Source of the DNA: Mycobacterium sp. D16R12
Lineage (GTDB): Bacteria; Actinomycetota; Actinomycetes; Mycobacteriales; Mycobacteriaceae
Direction: 5' to 3'
NCBI RefSeq assembly: GCF_002013465.1
Contig: NZ_MAFC01000023.1
Location: forward strand, 124,001-188,000
Length of the DNA: 64,000 nucleotides
Each line of letters starts with the position of its first letter. Positions within the stretch are counted from its first letter, which is position 1. Shown here in pieces: positions 1-8,251 of the stretch. The position numbers and the translations under genes are program-made. The notes under the pieces are model-generated. The model made no database searches and was not told where the DNA came from. It saw only the letters and a list, made by a program, of their open reading frames with translations.

Positions 1-189
1 GGCCACGCGATAACCCAAGAGCAGGAACGCATCCGGGATACCAACTTCGATCCGACTGTGCTGCCCAACGGAATTGAGATATCCGATGATCCGATCCTGG
101 CGGCCCGCGCGGCCGTCTATGCCGAGTCATTCCGGCGCCGCGCGCGGGAAACCCCGGCGCCGGTGGAACAGTTCGGGCAGGACATGTGA
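1..189 (+). CDS. Catalase-family peroxidase, C-terminal fragment (partial)
   Basis: The first reading frame is open from the window edge to a TGA at 187-189, giving 62 C-terminal residues that include DPTVLPNGIEISDDP and YAESFRRR. This resembles the C-terminus of SrpA-type catalase-related peroxidases, haem enzymes that remove peroxide. The next gene encodes cytochrome b561 and overlaps the stop codon (TGATG). That pairing is common for this peroxidase family and supports the assignment. The catalytic part lies outside the window, so the identification rests on the tail and the neighbour. Confidence 0.6.
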   Translation, partial: GHAITQEQERIRDTNFDPTVLPNGIEISDDPILAARAAVYAESFRRRARETPAPVEQFGQDM

Positions 190-719
190 TGACTGAATCC
201 ACGGGTGTCGAGCGTTTCGGACTGGCGGCGCAGCTTCTGCATTGGGTGATGGCGGTTTCGATCATCGCGATGTTGGTGCTGGGCGCGCTGCTCGTCGGGT
301 CACTGGGCGACTACCCGATGGTGCTGGCCTGGCATAAGGCGGTGGGCGTGCTGGTGTTGGTGCTCGCGGTGCTGCGCCTCGGGAACCGGATCTGGCACAA
401 GCCGCCGCCGCTGTCCCTGGCCCAGCCGGAGCGCTTCATCGCGGCGGGTTCCGAACTCGCGATGTACACGCTGTTCCTGGCGCAACCGGTGATCGGATGG
501 GCGTTGGTGTCGGCGTCGGGGGTCCCGGTCCAGGTCGCCGGGCTGCGTCTTCCGTCGATCGTGCCGACCAGCATCGGGTGGTACGGCGTGCTGCGCGAGG
601 CACACGCGTGGGTGGCGTACGCGTTGCTCGCCTGCATAGTTGCCCATGTCAGCGCGGTGCTGTTTCACACGATCGGGTTGCGGGACGGGCTGCTCGCCAG
701 AATGCTTCCGCGCCACTAG
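189..719 (+). CDS. Cytochrome b561-type membrane protein
   Basis: A 176-residue integral membrane protein with four hydrophobic helices. Candidate haem-binding histidines sit in LLHWVMA (residue 17 or 18), AWHKAVG in the second helix, and EAHAWVAY and IVAHVSA in the C-terminal half, the pattern of bacterial b561 di-haem proteins. It would carry electrons between the quinone pool and a periplasmic acceptor. Its start ATG overlaps the stop of the upstream peroxidase gene (TGATG), so the two are probably translated together and b561 may feed electrons to that peroxidase. A GTG three bases upstream (186) is an alternative start. Confidence 0.85.
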   Translation: MTESTGVERFGLAAQLLHWVMAVSIIAMLVLGALLVGSLGDYPMVLAWHKAVGVLVLVLAVLRLGNRIWHKPPPLSLAQPERFIAAGSELAMYTLFLAQPVIGWALVSASGVPVQVAGLRLPSIVPTSIGWYGVLREAHAWVAYALLACIVAHVSAVLFHTIGLRDGLLARMLPRH

Positions 720-785
720 CAGCCAAAACGGCCGGGGCTGCGCCAATCACCCAGGTACAACCATTATCGTTTCGGGGTGCCCGAA

Positions 786-1610
786 ATGGATCGCCGTAAG
801 TTGATACTGACCATGGGCTTCGGCATTGCCGCAGCTGCCCTGCCTCTCGCGACGGCTCAGGCCGACCCGCGACGTCAGCCTGCGGCGCCGCCGGATGCCC
901 AGACGGCCGGTTTTGTCTTCCGCGACGAGTTCGACGGCCCCGCCGGTTCTGCCCCCGACGGTTCCAAGTGGGTGGCCGCGAAGTTCCGCGAGAAGATCAA
1001 GAACCCGGTGTTCTGGGACCGCCCCGAGAACATGGGCGAGTACCGCGACAGCCGCACCAACATCTTCCTCGACGGAAACTCCAATCTGGTGATCCGCGCG
1101 ACGAAGGAAGGGAACAAGTACTTCAGCGGCAAGCTGCACGGCACCTTCCGCGGCGGCATCGGCCACACCTTCGAGGCGCGCGTCAAGTTCAACTGTCTGA
1201 CCGACGGCGCCTGGCCGGCGTGGTGGCTGCTGAACGACAATCCCGAGCGCGGCGGCGAGATCGACCTCGTGGAGTGGTACGGAAACCGTGACTGGCCTTC
1301 GGGCACCACGATTCACGCGCGCCTGGACGGCACCTCGTTCGAGACGCTGCCGATGCCGGTGGACAGCAACTGGCACACCTGGCGCTGCACGTGGACCGAG
1401 GCCGGGCTGTACTTCTGGATGGACTACCACGACGGCGCGGAGCCGTACCTGACGGTCGACGCGAATTCCCTTGATGACTGGCCGTTTAACGACCCGGGCT
1501 ACACGCTGCAGCCGATGCTGAACCTGGCGGTTTCCGGTTCCGGTGGCGGCGATCCGTCGGGTGGTTCCTACCCGGCCGAGATGCTCGTCGACTACGTGCG
1601 CGTCTGGTAG
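786..1610 (+). CDS. Tat-exported glycoside hydrolase family 16 (beta-glucanase-like)
   Basis: The N-terminus MDRRKLILTMGFGIAAAALP carries a twin arginine followed by a hydrophobic stretch and an AxA-type cleavage region (TAQA), so it is probably a Tat substrate. The GH16 catalytic signature EIDLVE lies at residues 158-163, with Glu158 the expected nucleophile and Glu163 the acid/base. Aromatic residues typical of the jelly-roll glucan cleft surround it (WPAWW, FYFWMDYH-like). Such enzymes cleave beta-1,3 or mixed beta-glucans outside the cell; the substrate cannot be read here. ATG 786 is preferred because GGGG lies 8 bases upstream; GTG 777 is possible. The 3' end overlaps the convergent regulator gene by 19 bases. 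Confidence 0.85.
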   Translation: MDRRKLILTMGFGIAAAALPLATAQADPRRQPAAPPDAQTAGFVFRDEFDGPAGSAPDGSKWVAAKFREKIKNPVFWDRPENMGEYRDSRTNIFLDGNSNLVIRATKEGNKYFSGKLHGTFRGGIGHTFEARVKFNCLTDGAWPAWWLLNDNPERGGEIDLVEWYGNRDWPSGTTIHARLDGTSFETLPMPVDSNWHTWRCTWTEAGLYFWMDYHDGAEPYLTVDANSLDDWPFNDPGYTLQPMLNLAVSGSGGGDPSGGSYPAEMLVDYVRVW

Positions 1611-2482
1611 TCACCGCGCGGGGTTGCCGACTCCGGGAGATTGGCAGCAATTCGCGTGAGGGCGCTAAAGGCCTTACGTGATTGAGTGTTCGGGGTGGGT
1701 ACCAGAAACACCAACGTTGTTTCGTGGGTCTCAGCACGTTGGTAGATCTGCGAATCCAGGGTGAATTCCCCGGCGACAGGGTGTCTGTACCGCTTACGGC
1801 CTGAGGTGTTGTGGTGCGCCACCGTCTGCGATGTCCACCAGACGTGAAAGTCTCGGTCGCGTGCGGAGAGCTCCCCCACTAGTTCAGCCAGGCGGGGGCT
1901 GTGTGGGTTACGCGCCGCGTCCATCCGCAGATAGGCCACACACGTACGGCCTACGGACTCCCAATCGAGATACATTGCGCGAACCTGGGCGTCCAAGAAT
2001 GCCAGCCAGACCAGGTTTCGATGCTCACGTGGGACCTGCGCAAAATCCAGGAACAATGCGGACGCAAGGGTATTCCAACCCAGGATGTCCAAGTAAGGGC
2101 CGAGCACCAGTACCGGTACATCACTGAGGTGCGCTAAGAGGCTGCGGGTTGAAGCATCGATCGTCATATCGCCATTCGACATGGGGATCGCAGGCTTTCG
2201 AGCCAGCGTACGAACGTAGGTTTCCTGATCGGCGTTGAGCCGTAACGCTTCACATACTGCGGTCAGCGTGTATTCGGAAACACTGGAAAGCCGCCCCTGC
2301 TCCAACCGTGCGTAATAGTCGGCGCTGATCCCCGCGAGCTGGGCGACCTCCTCGCGCCGCAAGCCGCTGACCCGCCTTATCCCCGTTGCTGGGGGTAGCC
2401 CTACTTGATCTCGAGTCAGTTCCGCGCGGCGTGCCCGCAGAAACAGTCCCAGTCCGATACTGGCCTCGGAGATATCCGCCAT
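1592..2482 (-). CDS. XRE-family regulator with MmyB-like ligand-binding domain
   Basis: About 296 residues. The N-terminal helix-turn-helix includes RRVSGLRREEVAQLAGIS and DYYARLEQGR, the hallmark of the actinobacterial MmyB-type regulator family. The C-terminal two thirds (VPVLVLGPYLDILGWNTLA onward) match the MmyB-like PAS-related ligand domain that usually follows. It probably represses or activates the divergent alpha/beta hydrolase at 2645, from the shared 160-base control region that holds two inverted repeats. ATG at 2482 gives the usual N-terminus (MADISEASIG); an in-frame ATG at 2509 is the alternative. Neither has a convincing ribosome-binding site. Confidence 0.88.
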   Translation of the reverse strand: MADISEASIGLGLFLRARRAELTRDQVGLPPATGIRRVSGLRREEVAQLAGISADYYARLEQGRLSSVSEYTLTAVCEALRLNADQETYVRTLARKPAIPMSNGDMTIDASTRSLLAHLSDVPVLVLGPYLDILGWNTLASALFLDFAQVPREHRNLVWLAFLDAQVRAMYLDWESVGRTCVAYLRMDAARNPHSPRLAELVGELSARDRDFHVWWTSQTVAHHNTSGRKRYRHPVAGEFTLDSQIYQRAETHETTLVFLVPTPNTQSRKAFSALTRIAANLPESATPRGDYQTRT

Positions 2483-2527
2483 GGGCAGAGCATGCCATCT
2501 GAATCGCATTCGCCAGTTCAGTCCGGG

Positions 2528-2544
2528 TAGGTAAAAAGTACCTA
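2528..2544. promoter_or_regulatory. Inverted repeat TAGGTA-5-TACCTA, candidate operator
   Basis: A perfect 6-base inverted repeat (TAGGTA at 2528-2533, TACCTA at 2539-2544) separated by AAAAG. It sits just upstream of the regulator gene and inside the divergent control region shared with the hydrolase. It is a plausible binding site for the XRE/MmyB regulator; this is inferred from position and symmetry only. Confidence 0.45.
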
Positions 2545-2553
2545 GGGACAGGG

Positions 2554-2602
2554 CCTAGCCGCGCCCCGAAATCTCAACCAGGATGAGTCGATAGCGGCTA
2601 GG
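2554..2602. promoter_or_regulatory. Long-spaced 9-base inverted repeat CCTAGCCGC / GCGGCTAGG
   Basis: CCTAGCCGC (2554-2562) and GCGGCTAGG (2594-2602) form a perfect 9-base inverted repeat with a 31-base spacer. The right arm lies 43 bases before the hydrolase start. The CTAGG core recurs in the shorter repeat at 2539-2545, so at least three copies of a CCTAG-type half-site lie between the divergent genes. That fits cooperative binding by a dimeric regulator. Confidence 0.45.
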
Positions 2603-2644
2603 TGATGGTCGGTCGCAATTCCGCACGAGCAGAAGGGGCCAACA

Positions 2645-3550
2645 ATGCCCGAGAGTGTCCGGTTCACCAGCAAACGCCTACAACTGGCAGGAAACCTCTA
2701 CTACCCCGAATCCACGGACGGCGGCCTGCCTGCCATTGTGGTCGGCCACCCGTTCGGCGGAGTGAAGGAACAAACAGCCGGACTGTACGCACAGGAATTG
2801 GCCGCAAAGGGTTTAGTGGCATTGACATTCGACGCGAGCTATCAAGGCGAGAGCGAGGGCGAGCCACGTTTCCTGGAGGATCCGTCCACTCGGGTCGAGG
2901 ATATTCGTTCGGCGGTCTCGTTCTTGACCACCGTGGCGCGGGTAGACCCTGATCGGATTGGCGCACTGGGTATTTGCGCATCCGGTGGCTACGTCCCCAA
3001 CGCCGCCGCCACCGATCAGCGGATCAAGGCTGTCGGGACTATCAGCGCAGCCGACATTGGATCGCTGTACCGCGACGGGCTCGGCGGTGGGCAGAGTGTG
3101 GAACAGCTCCAACAAGCGCTCTCCGCGGCGGCCGTCGATCGCACCGCCCAAGCCCAGGGTGCTAAACCAACACTGGCACACGTGGTTCCCGAACCAGATG
3201 AAATTACTGCCGACACCCCCTCGTTGTTCGCCGAAGGAACCAACTACTACCGCACACCCCGGGCGCAGCATCCGAACTCTCCGAATTGGTATGTGGCATC
3301 GAGCATCGTTCCGATCGCGGCGTACTCCTCGTACGACCACGTCGATCTCATTTCTCCGCGTCCGCTGTTGATGATCGCGGGCACCGAAGCGGACACGCTG
3401 TACTTCAGCGAGCAGGCCATCGCCAAGGCCGCTGAGCCCAAGGAGCTCTTCTTGATTGACGGCGCCACACATATCGACCTGTACGACAGGCCACAGTATG
3501 TCGGCCCCGCCGTCGAGAAACTCGCCGAGTTCTTCGCGAAGTACCTATAG
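2645..3550 (+). CDS. Alpha/beta hydrolase, dienelactone-hydrolase/YcjY-like
   Basis: A 301-residue cytoplasmic alpha/beta hydrolase. The oxyanion region is VVGHPFGGVKEQ. The nucleophile elbow is GICASGGY, placing Cys at the position used by dienelactone hydrolase, with a Ser two residues later, so the true nucleophile is uncertain. The likely acid and base lie near AGTEADT and the C-terminal DGATHIDLYD, where His in GATHID is the probable catalytic histidine. It is transcribed away from the XRE/MmyB regulator, the usual pairing of a small detoxification or modification enzyme with its own regulator. The substrate is not predictable. Confidence 0.82.
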   Translation: MPESVRFTSKRLQLAGNLYYPESTDGGLPAIVVGHPFGGVKEQTAGLYAQELAAKGLVALTFDASYQGESEGEPRFLEDPSTRVEDIRSAVSFLTTVARVDPDRIGALGICASGGYVPNAAATDQRIKAVGTISAADIGSLYRDGLGGGQSVEQLQQALSAAAVDRTAQAQGAKPTLAHVVPEPDEITADTPSLFAEGTNYYRTPRAQHPNSPNWYVASSIVPIAAYSSYDHVDLISPRPLLMIAGTEADTLYFSEQAIAKAAEPKELFLIDGATHIDLYDRPQYVGPAVEKLAEFFAKYL

Positions 3551-3553
3551 GCG

Positions 3554-4324
3554 CTAGCTGAGTGTCTCGTTGATCAAACGCGCCAGGCGATCGCCGGCCA
3601 GGCGCAGCTGTGCCTCGGCGATCGGCCGGTACTGGTTGGTGTAGTCGGTGCCGATAGTCGAGGTGTTCGGGTACGCGCCGACGGCGATATGGCAGGTGTC
3701 CTGCGCCCAGTCGACGGGATCGGTGCTGCCGAGATCGGGTGCCGGCAGTGCCTGGATCACCTCGGTGTACTGGGCGTCGTTGAGGCCGCGGGTGTTCAGT
3801 AATCCGCTGTCCCACACCGAATGCAGGTTGGTGGACCGGCCGTTGTAGGTCAGCGGGATGTCGTTGCCGCCGCGGTCGCGGGCATAGGCCTCGTGCATCG
3901 GCTGATGAATGTCGCCGACGAAATGCACGACGAACTTCAGAGCCTCTTGGCGTTCGGCATCCGTTTTGGATGCATCGCCGAGGATCGCGGTCTGGGTGCG
4001 GATGGCCTCGATGACGTTATTGCCGTTGTCCCCATTGATCGCGGGCACGTATTGGCAGTTGTTCTCGGCGATATCGGCGTAGTGCCAGGGTGCGGTGTTC
4101 GGTCGGCTGGGGCGCACCTGGTCGGCCCAGTTGGCCACACCGGCAAGCGTCGGGGTGGCCTGTCCGGCCAGCAGACGCGAAACCTCCGCGCGGGCGGCGG
4201 GCGTGAGCTGCGCATCGGCCACTGCTCCCACGATGCTGTGCCCCTGCGGACCCCAGGCCGCGGCCAGCGGCGCCGTCACAAGCAGCAGCGCGGTCGCGAC
4301 CATCAACGCGCCAAACTTTTTCAT
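3554..4324 (-). CDS. Secreted S1/P1-type zinc nuclease
   Basis: 256 residues. The signal peptide MKKFGALMVATALLLVTAPL ends in AAA before WGPQGH, so the mature enzyme would start with the Trp whose amino group binds zinc in the S1/P1 family. Other ligands are visible in order: NWADQVR (Asp), WHYAD (His), HFVGDIHQPMHE (His, Asp, His) and NLHSVWD (His, Asp). All three zinc sites therefore look intact. The enzyme should cut single-stranded DNA or RNA, or nucleotides, outside the cell. ATG 4324 is chosen because it begins the signal peptide; the frame stays open to 4372. It converges on the alpha/beta hydrolase with only 3 bases between stops. Confidence 0.9.
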   Translation of the reverse strand: MKKFGALMVATALLLVTAPLAAAWGPQGHSIVGAVADAQLTPAARAEVSRLLAGQATPTLAGVANWADQVRPSRPNTAPWHYADIAENNCQYVPAINGDNGNNVIEAIRTQTAILGDASKTDAERQEALKFVVHFVGDIHQPMHEAYARDRGGNDIPLTYNGRSTNLHSVWDSGLLNTRGLNDAQYTEVIQALPAPDLGSTDPVDWAQDTCHIAVGAYPNTSTIGTDYTNQYRPIAEAQLRLAGDRLARLINETLS

Positions 4325-4448
4325 CACCAGTCCACGGTGACACAGTCCGGCCGCGATGGCGCAAGTAGACACCTACTCGTTCTGTGAGTTCACCGCTTCG
4401 TCAAGTTGTGGCTGCCCAGAGCGCGCAGCGGCGCGTAGCATCCGATTC

Positions 4449-4715
4449 GTGAGCATCTGGCGACGTATCGATGGCAAGCACACCGGTGTTGGTCGCGACG
4501 AGCCTGTCGCCGAGTGCGGCCAAGAAGTCACCGAGGCCGCCGCGGCGCCCGGCCCGATCTACATCTGGGACGGCACCACGCCCGAGGACCGGCAGGGCGG
4601 CTTCCCGATCGACGAGTACCACCCCGGCTCGGCGGTGACCGCGCAGATCGTGATCGAGGCGGCGAAGAAGCCGCCGTTCGGTGAGTGGGAACAGCTCACC
4701 GACTGGCCCGCCTAG
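4449..4715 (+). CDS. Small hypothetical protein (88 aa)
   Basis: A GTG-started frame of 88 residues (VSIWRRIDGKHTGVGRDEPV at the start, GEWEQLTDWPA at the end) with no transmembrane segment or signal peptide. Composition is ordinary for the genome and the reading frame ends 4 bases before the convergent arylsulfatase stop, as real genes here do. I recognise no family. The frame is open further upstream, but GTG 4449 fits the gap to the divergent S1 nuclease gene best. Confidence 0.55.
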   Translation: MSIWRRIDGKHTGVGRDEPVAECGQEVTEAAAAPGPIYIWDGTTPEDRQGGFPIDEYHPGSAVTAQIVIEAAKKPPFGEWEQLTDWPA

Positions 4716-4719
4716 TCCT

Positions 4720-7080
4720 TTAGTCCTTGGCGAAGGCGATCGCGAGTTTCTTCTCCAGGTTTTCGTACGGCTCCCCGGAGATGTCGACGACCACCTGCGC
4801 GATAGTTCCGCCAGTGAAGGCGTACGGCGCCTTGTAATCCGAGGAGACCGCCGAGCCGCTGTTGCGCCCGATGGACAGGCTGGCACCCGCGAGACCAAAT
4901 GTGCCCGGGTGGATTTCGACGGCGCTCAGCGAGCCGACGGCTTGCTCGTCGATGAAGAGCGTCACGTCGCCGAGCGGGGTGTGGCTGCCCGCGACGGTGC
5001 CGGTCTTGGCGAAGCGGGCACCGAGCACATGCGCGCCCAGCGGCACCGCGCCGTCTGAGGAGACCTTCTGCTCCTTCTCCCCCATGAAGTTGTAGATGTA
5101 GTGCAACTTCCCGTCCTGGATGAAGAGGACGTGCCCGCCGTGTGCGCCGCCCTGTTTGAAGATGACGCCTTCGGCTCCCGAGTCTGCGGTGACTTCGGCG
5201 AGGATCGAAAAGGACTGTCCGCGAATGTCGACGGCGGCGCCGATGCCCAGGTCGGCGGTGTTCGGGTAGTAGATGAAGGACTTGCGCTCCCCCACCAGGT
5301 AGGGCCGCCACCGGGTCAGGGTTTCCAGGATGTTCAGATCGGCCAGCGGCAGGCCGTTGTACTTGGCGGCCTCGTCGAACCAGAGTTGTTTGAGCTCTTC
5401 GAGTTTCTCCGGGTGGACGTCGGCCAGGTCGCGGCATTGGCTGCGATCGGATTCGATGTGGAACAGCTCCCAGCGGTCCTTGTCGAAGTGCGACCAGCCC
5501 GAGGGTGTGGCGGCGTGCACGGTGTTGGCGAACCAGCCCTTGTGCCAGATTCCCCGGGTGCCGAGCATCGTGTAGAACTGCGTTTCCTTGCCGGTGTCGG
5601 CGTTTGAATCCTTTAGCGCTGCGGTGAAACTGCTGCCGTCGAGCGGTTTCTGAACGATGCCCTTCACGGTGTCGGGCGGGGTGATACCCAGCAGGTCGTA
5701 AATGGTCGGGGTGATGTCGCTGACGTTGACGTAGGTGTCGCGGACTTCGCCGTGCGCTGCGATCCCGTTGGGCCAGCTGATGATTGCCGTGTCGGCGATG
5801 CCACCCTCATGAGAGGCGTAGCGCTTGTAGAGCTTGTACGGAGTGTTGAACGCCATCGCCCACCCGATTGGGTAGTGGTTGTAAGTTTCGGTGCCGCCGA
5901 GGTTGTCGTAGAAACGCAGGCTCTCCTCGACGGTGTCAATGTAGCCGTTGAAGAACTTGACCTCGTTGACCGAGCCATTGGGGCCGCCCTCGCCGCTGGC
6001 GCCGTTGTCGGAGATCACGACGATGATGGTGTTGTCGAGCTGGCCGGATTCCTCCAGGTAGTCCAGGACGCGGCCGATCTGGTCGTCGGTGTAGCTCAGG
6101 AAGCCCGCGAACACCTCGGCCATGCGGGAGAACAGGCGCTTTTCCTCGTCGTTGAGTGAGTCCCACGGCCGCACGGTGTCTTGCAAAGGCCAGGGTTCAC
6201 CGTTGGGTCCCTTGACATCGAGATACGGGTTGACGGGCGATAATTCGGTGTCCGATGGAACGATGCCGAGCTTCTTCTGGTTCTCCAGCACGATCTCGCG
6301 GTAGAGCTCGTAGCCCATGTCGAACGTGCCGGCGTATTTGTCGGCCCATTCCTTGAAGACGTGGTGCGGGGCGTGGCCGGCGCCGGGGCACACGTAGGAG
6401 AACCACGGCTTGTCGGGCGCGATGACTTTGGCGTCGCGAATGAACTCGATGGTCTTGTCGGCGATGTCCTTGGACAGGTGGTAACCGTCCTCCGGAGTGG
6501 CGGGCGGCTGGACGGGGTGGTTGTCGTAGACCAAGTCCGGGTACCACTGGTCGGTCTCCCCGCCCATAAATCCGTAAAACCGCTCGAATCCTCGACTCAG
6601 TGGCCAATGCCGTTTGGTGGCGGCGAGATTCGACTCTTCCAGCGGAGTGAGGTGCCACTTGCCGACGCAGTAGGTGTTCCAGCCCTTTTCGGCGAGCACC
6701 TCCGAGAGCAGCGCGGTGTCGAAGGGAATGCGGCCGCTGCAGTTGGGGAAGCCGTCGGTGAACTCCTCGATGGTGGCCATGCCGACAGTGGTGGAGTTAC
6801 GCCCGGTGAGCAGCGATGCGCGTGTGGGTGAGCACAGCGCGGTGGTGTGGAACTGCGAGAGCCGCACACCACGCTCGGCGATGCGGCTCATGGCGGGCAT
6901 CTCGACCAGGCCGCCGAAGCAGTCCCAGGTGGCGATGCCGGTGTCGTCCCAGACGAGGTACAAGACGTTGGGCGCGCCCTCGGGCGCTGTGGGGGCTGCA
7001 TAGGGAGTCCAGTCAGGCTCGGAATCCCTTATGTCCAGGGCGATTTTGCCGTTGAATCCGGAGTCGGGTGATCCCGCCAT
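4720..7080 (-). CDS. Type I arylsulfatase
   Basis: 786 residues, the size I recall for the M. tuberculosis AtsA/AtsD sulfatases. The formylglycine signature CSPTRASLLTG starts at Cys83, the residue converted to the catalytic aldehyde. The metal-binding aspartates are in VWDDTG (45-46) and the second metal/active-site segment is VVISDNGASGEGG. It hydrolyses sulfate esters using calcium; the natural substrate is unknown. There is no signal peptide, so it is probably cytoplasmic. ATG 7080 is preferred over an upstream TTG at 7104 because AGGGAG precedes it by about 7 bases. A formylglycine-generating enzyme is not encoded nearby. Confidence 0.93.
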   Translation of the reverse strand: MAGSPDSGFNGKIALDIRDSEPDWTPYAAPTAPEGAPNVLYLVWDDTGIATWDCFGGLVEMPAMSRIAERGVRLSQFHTTALCSPTRASLLTGRNSTTVGMATIEEFTDGFPNCSGRIPFDTALLSEVLAEKGWNTYCVGKWHLTPLEESNLAATKRHWPLSRGFERFYGFMGGETDQWYPDLVYDNHPVQPPATPEDGYHLSKDIADKTIEFIRDAKVIAPDKPWFSYVCPGAGHAPHHVFKEWADKYAGTFDMGYELYREIVLENQKKLGIVPSDTELSPVNPYLDVKGPNGEPWPLQDTVRPWDSLNDEEKRLFSRMAEVFAGFLSYTDDQIGRVLDYLEESGQLDNTIIVVISDNGASGEGGPNGSVNEVKFFNGYIDTVEESLRFYDNLGGTETYNHYPIGWAMAFNTPYKLYKRYASHEGGIADTAIISWPNGIAAHGEVRDTYVNVSDITPTIYDLLGITPPDTVKGIVQKPLDGSSFTAALKDSNADTGKETQFYTMLGTRGIWHKGWFANTVHAATPSGWSHFDKDRWELFHIESDRSQCRDLADVHPEKLEELKQLWFDEAAKYNGLPLADLNILETLTRWRPYLVGERKSFIYYPNTADLGIGAAVDIRGQSFSILAEVTADSGAEGVIFKQGGAHGGHVLFIQDGKLHYIYNFMGEKEQKVSSDGAVPLGAHVLGARFAKTGTVAGSHTPLGDVTLFIDEQAVGSLSAVEIHPGTFGLAGASLSIGRNSGSAVSSDYKAPYAFTGGTIAQVVVDISGEPYENLEKKLAIAFAKD

Positions 7081-7254
7081 GGCTGCTCCCTCGTAGGGGT
7101 TCAAGATCCAAGAACGGTGTGATCGTAGCGAGATAACTGGGCTGCGGAGAGGGCTTCCACCCGATTATCAGGCAACTTCAAGGCGCAGTTCAGTTCGGTG
7201 GCTCAGTTCACCGGTCTAGGCACTTGGTTCACGTTGCGAAGTTAGAGTGCAGAC

Positions 7255-8067
7255 GTGCCCTTCTTATCCATACGCTCTGTAAGCGTGTCCGTGCTGGCCA
7301 CGGCTGCCGCCATTGTTAGTTCTCCTGGCGTGGCGGTGGCGGCGCCGCACGATTACTGCGCCGACCTCAAGGGCAATAACACCGGCAAGACGTGTGAGAT
7401 CCGCCTCTCCGATACCGGGTACAGCGTCGACATCACCATTCCGCTGAACTACCCGGACCAGAAGCCGATCGCCGAATACGTCGCCAAGACGCGCGACGCG
7501 TTCCTCAACACGGCCAAGTCCGGTACCGCCCGCAGCACGCCGTATCAGTTGAGCATCAAGCCAACGGAATACACCTCGGCGATCCCCCCGCGCGGCACGC
7601 AGACCGTGGCGTTCAAGGTGTACCAAAACACCGGGAGCACGACGACAACGTTCAAGGCGTACAACTGGGATCAGAGCTATCGCAAGCCGATTCTCTACAC
7701 CGTCGCGCAGGACGACAAAGACAGTGCCGCGTTGTGGCGGGTGGATGATCCGCTGAAGACCGTCGCGCCGATCGTTCAAGCTCAGCTGCAGCAGCAGCTG
7801 GCCCCGCCGCCGGTGGCGACTCCCACGCCGACGACGACATCGGGACAGCCGACGACCACCACGTCGACCACCACAACGCCGCCGCCTCCCCCGCCACCGT
7901 TGCCATTCTCACCCGCGTCGCTGTACAACCCTTCGAACTACCAGAATTTCGCGGTGCTCAACGACGGCGTCATGTTCTTCTTTGACCAGGGCGCGATACT
8001 GCCCGACTCATACGGGGCATTGCAGGTGCTGGTGCCCCGGTCGGCGATCGACCCGATGATCGCGTAA
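7255..8067 (+). CDS. Secreted MPT64/MPB64-like protein (DUF3298/RsiV type) with Pro/Thr linker
   Basis: 270 residues with an N-terminal signal peptide ending near GVAVAA. The core (YNWDQSYRKPILY, then NYQNFAVLNDGVMFFFDQG, and PRSAIDPMIA at the C-terminus) closely follows the secreted mycobacterial antigen MPT64 as I remember it. The unusual part is a low-complexity insert at about residues 183-217 (runs of Thr and Pro, including PPPPPPP) that splits the usual domain before its last strand-rich part. The start is GTG 7255. MPT64 has been linked to host interaction in M. tuberculosis; the role here is unknown. Confidence 0.85.
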   Translation: MPFLSIRSVSVSVLATAAAIVSSPGVAVAAPHDYCADLKGNNTGKTCEIRLSDTGYSVDITIPLNYPDQKPIAEYVAKTRDAFLNTAKSGTARSTPYQLSIKPTEYTSAIPPRGTQTVAFKVYQNTGSTTTTFKAYNWDQSYRKPILYTVAQDDKDSAALWRVDDPLKTVAPIVQAQLQQQLAPPPVATPTPTTTSGQPTTTTSTTTTPPPPPPPLPFSPASLYNPSNYQNFAVLNDGVMFFFDQGAILPDSYGALQVLVPRSAIDPMIA

Positions 8068-8251
8068 GGCAGTCGATCGTAGGGTGCCGGGTTGTGTACG
8101 CGGCGGTACTCATGATGTACAGCAAGGCCTTCTATCGCCTACCGCCGCGCCGACACTGGCAGAGCTACGAGCCGGCCGGAGTGCAATACCCGTACCGATG
8201 AACAGATCCATGGCCTGCGAACTGTGGTTCCGGAGTTGACAGGCCAGCCCC

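Noticed and set aside
8094..8201. 35-codon GTG-started frame (VYAAVLMMYSKAFYRLPPRR...) between the MPT64-like gene and the nuclease gene
   Set aside because: Too short, no ribosome-binding site and no recognised family; left unannotated although it lies at an island edge.
8068..8251. Possible second copy of the tRNA-Met 3' end (attachment site) at the far side of the island
   Set aside because: I compared the tRNA 3' sequence with this gap and saw no match longer than a few bases.
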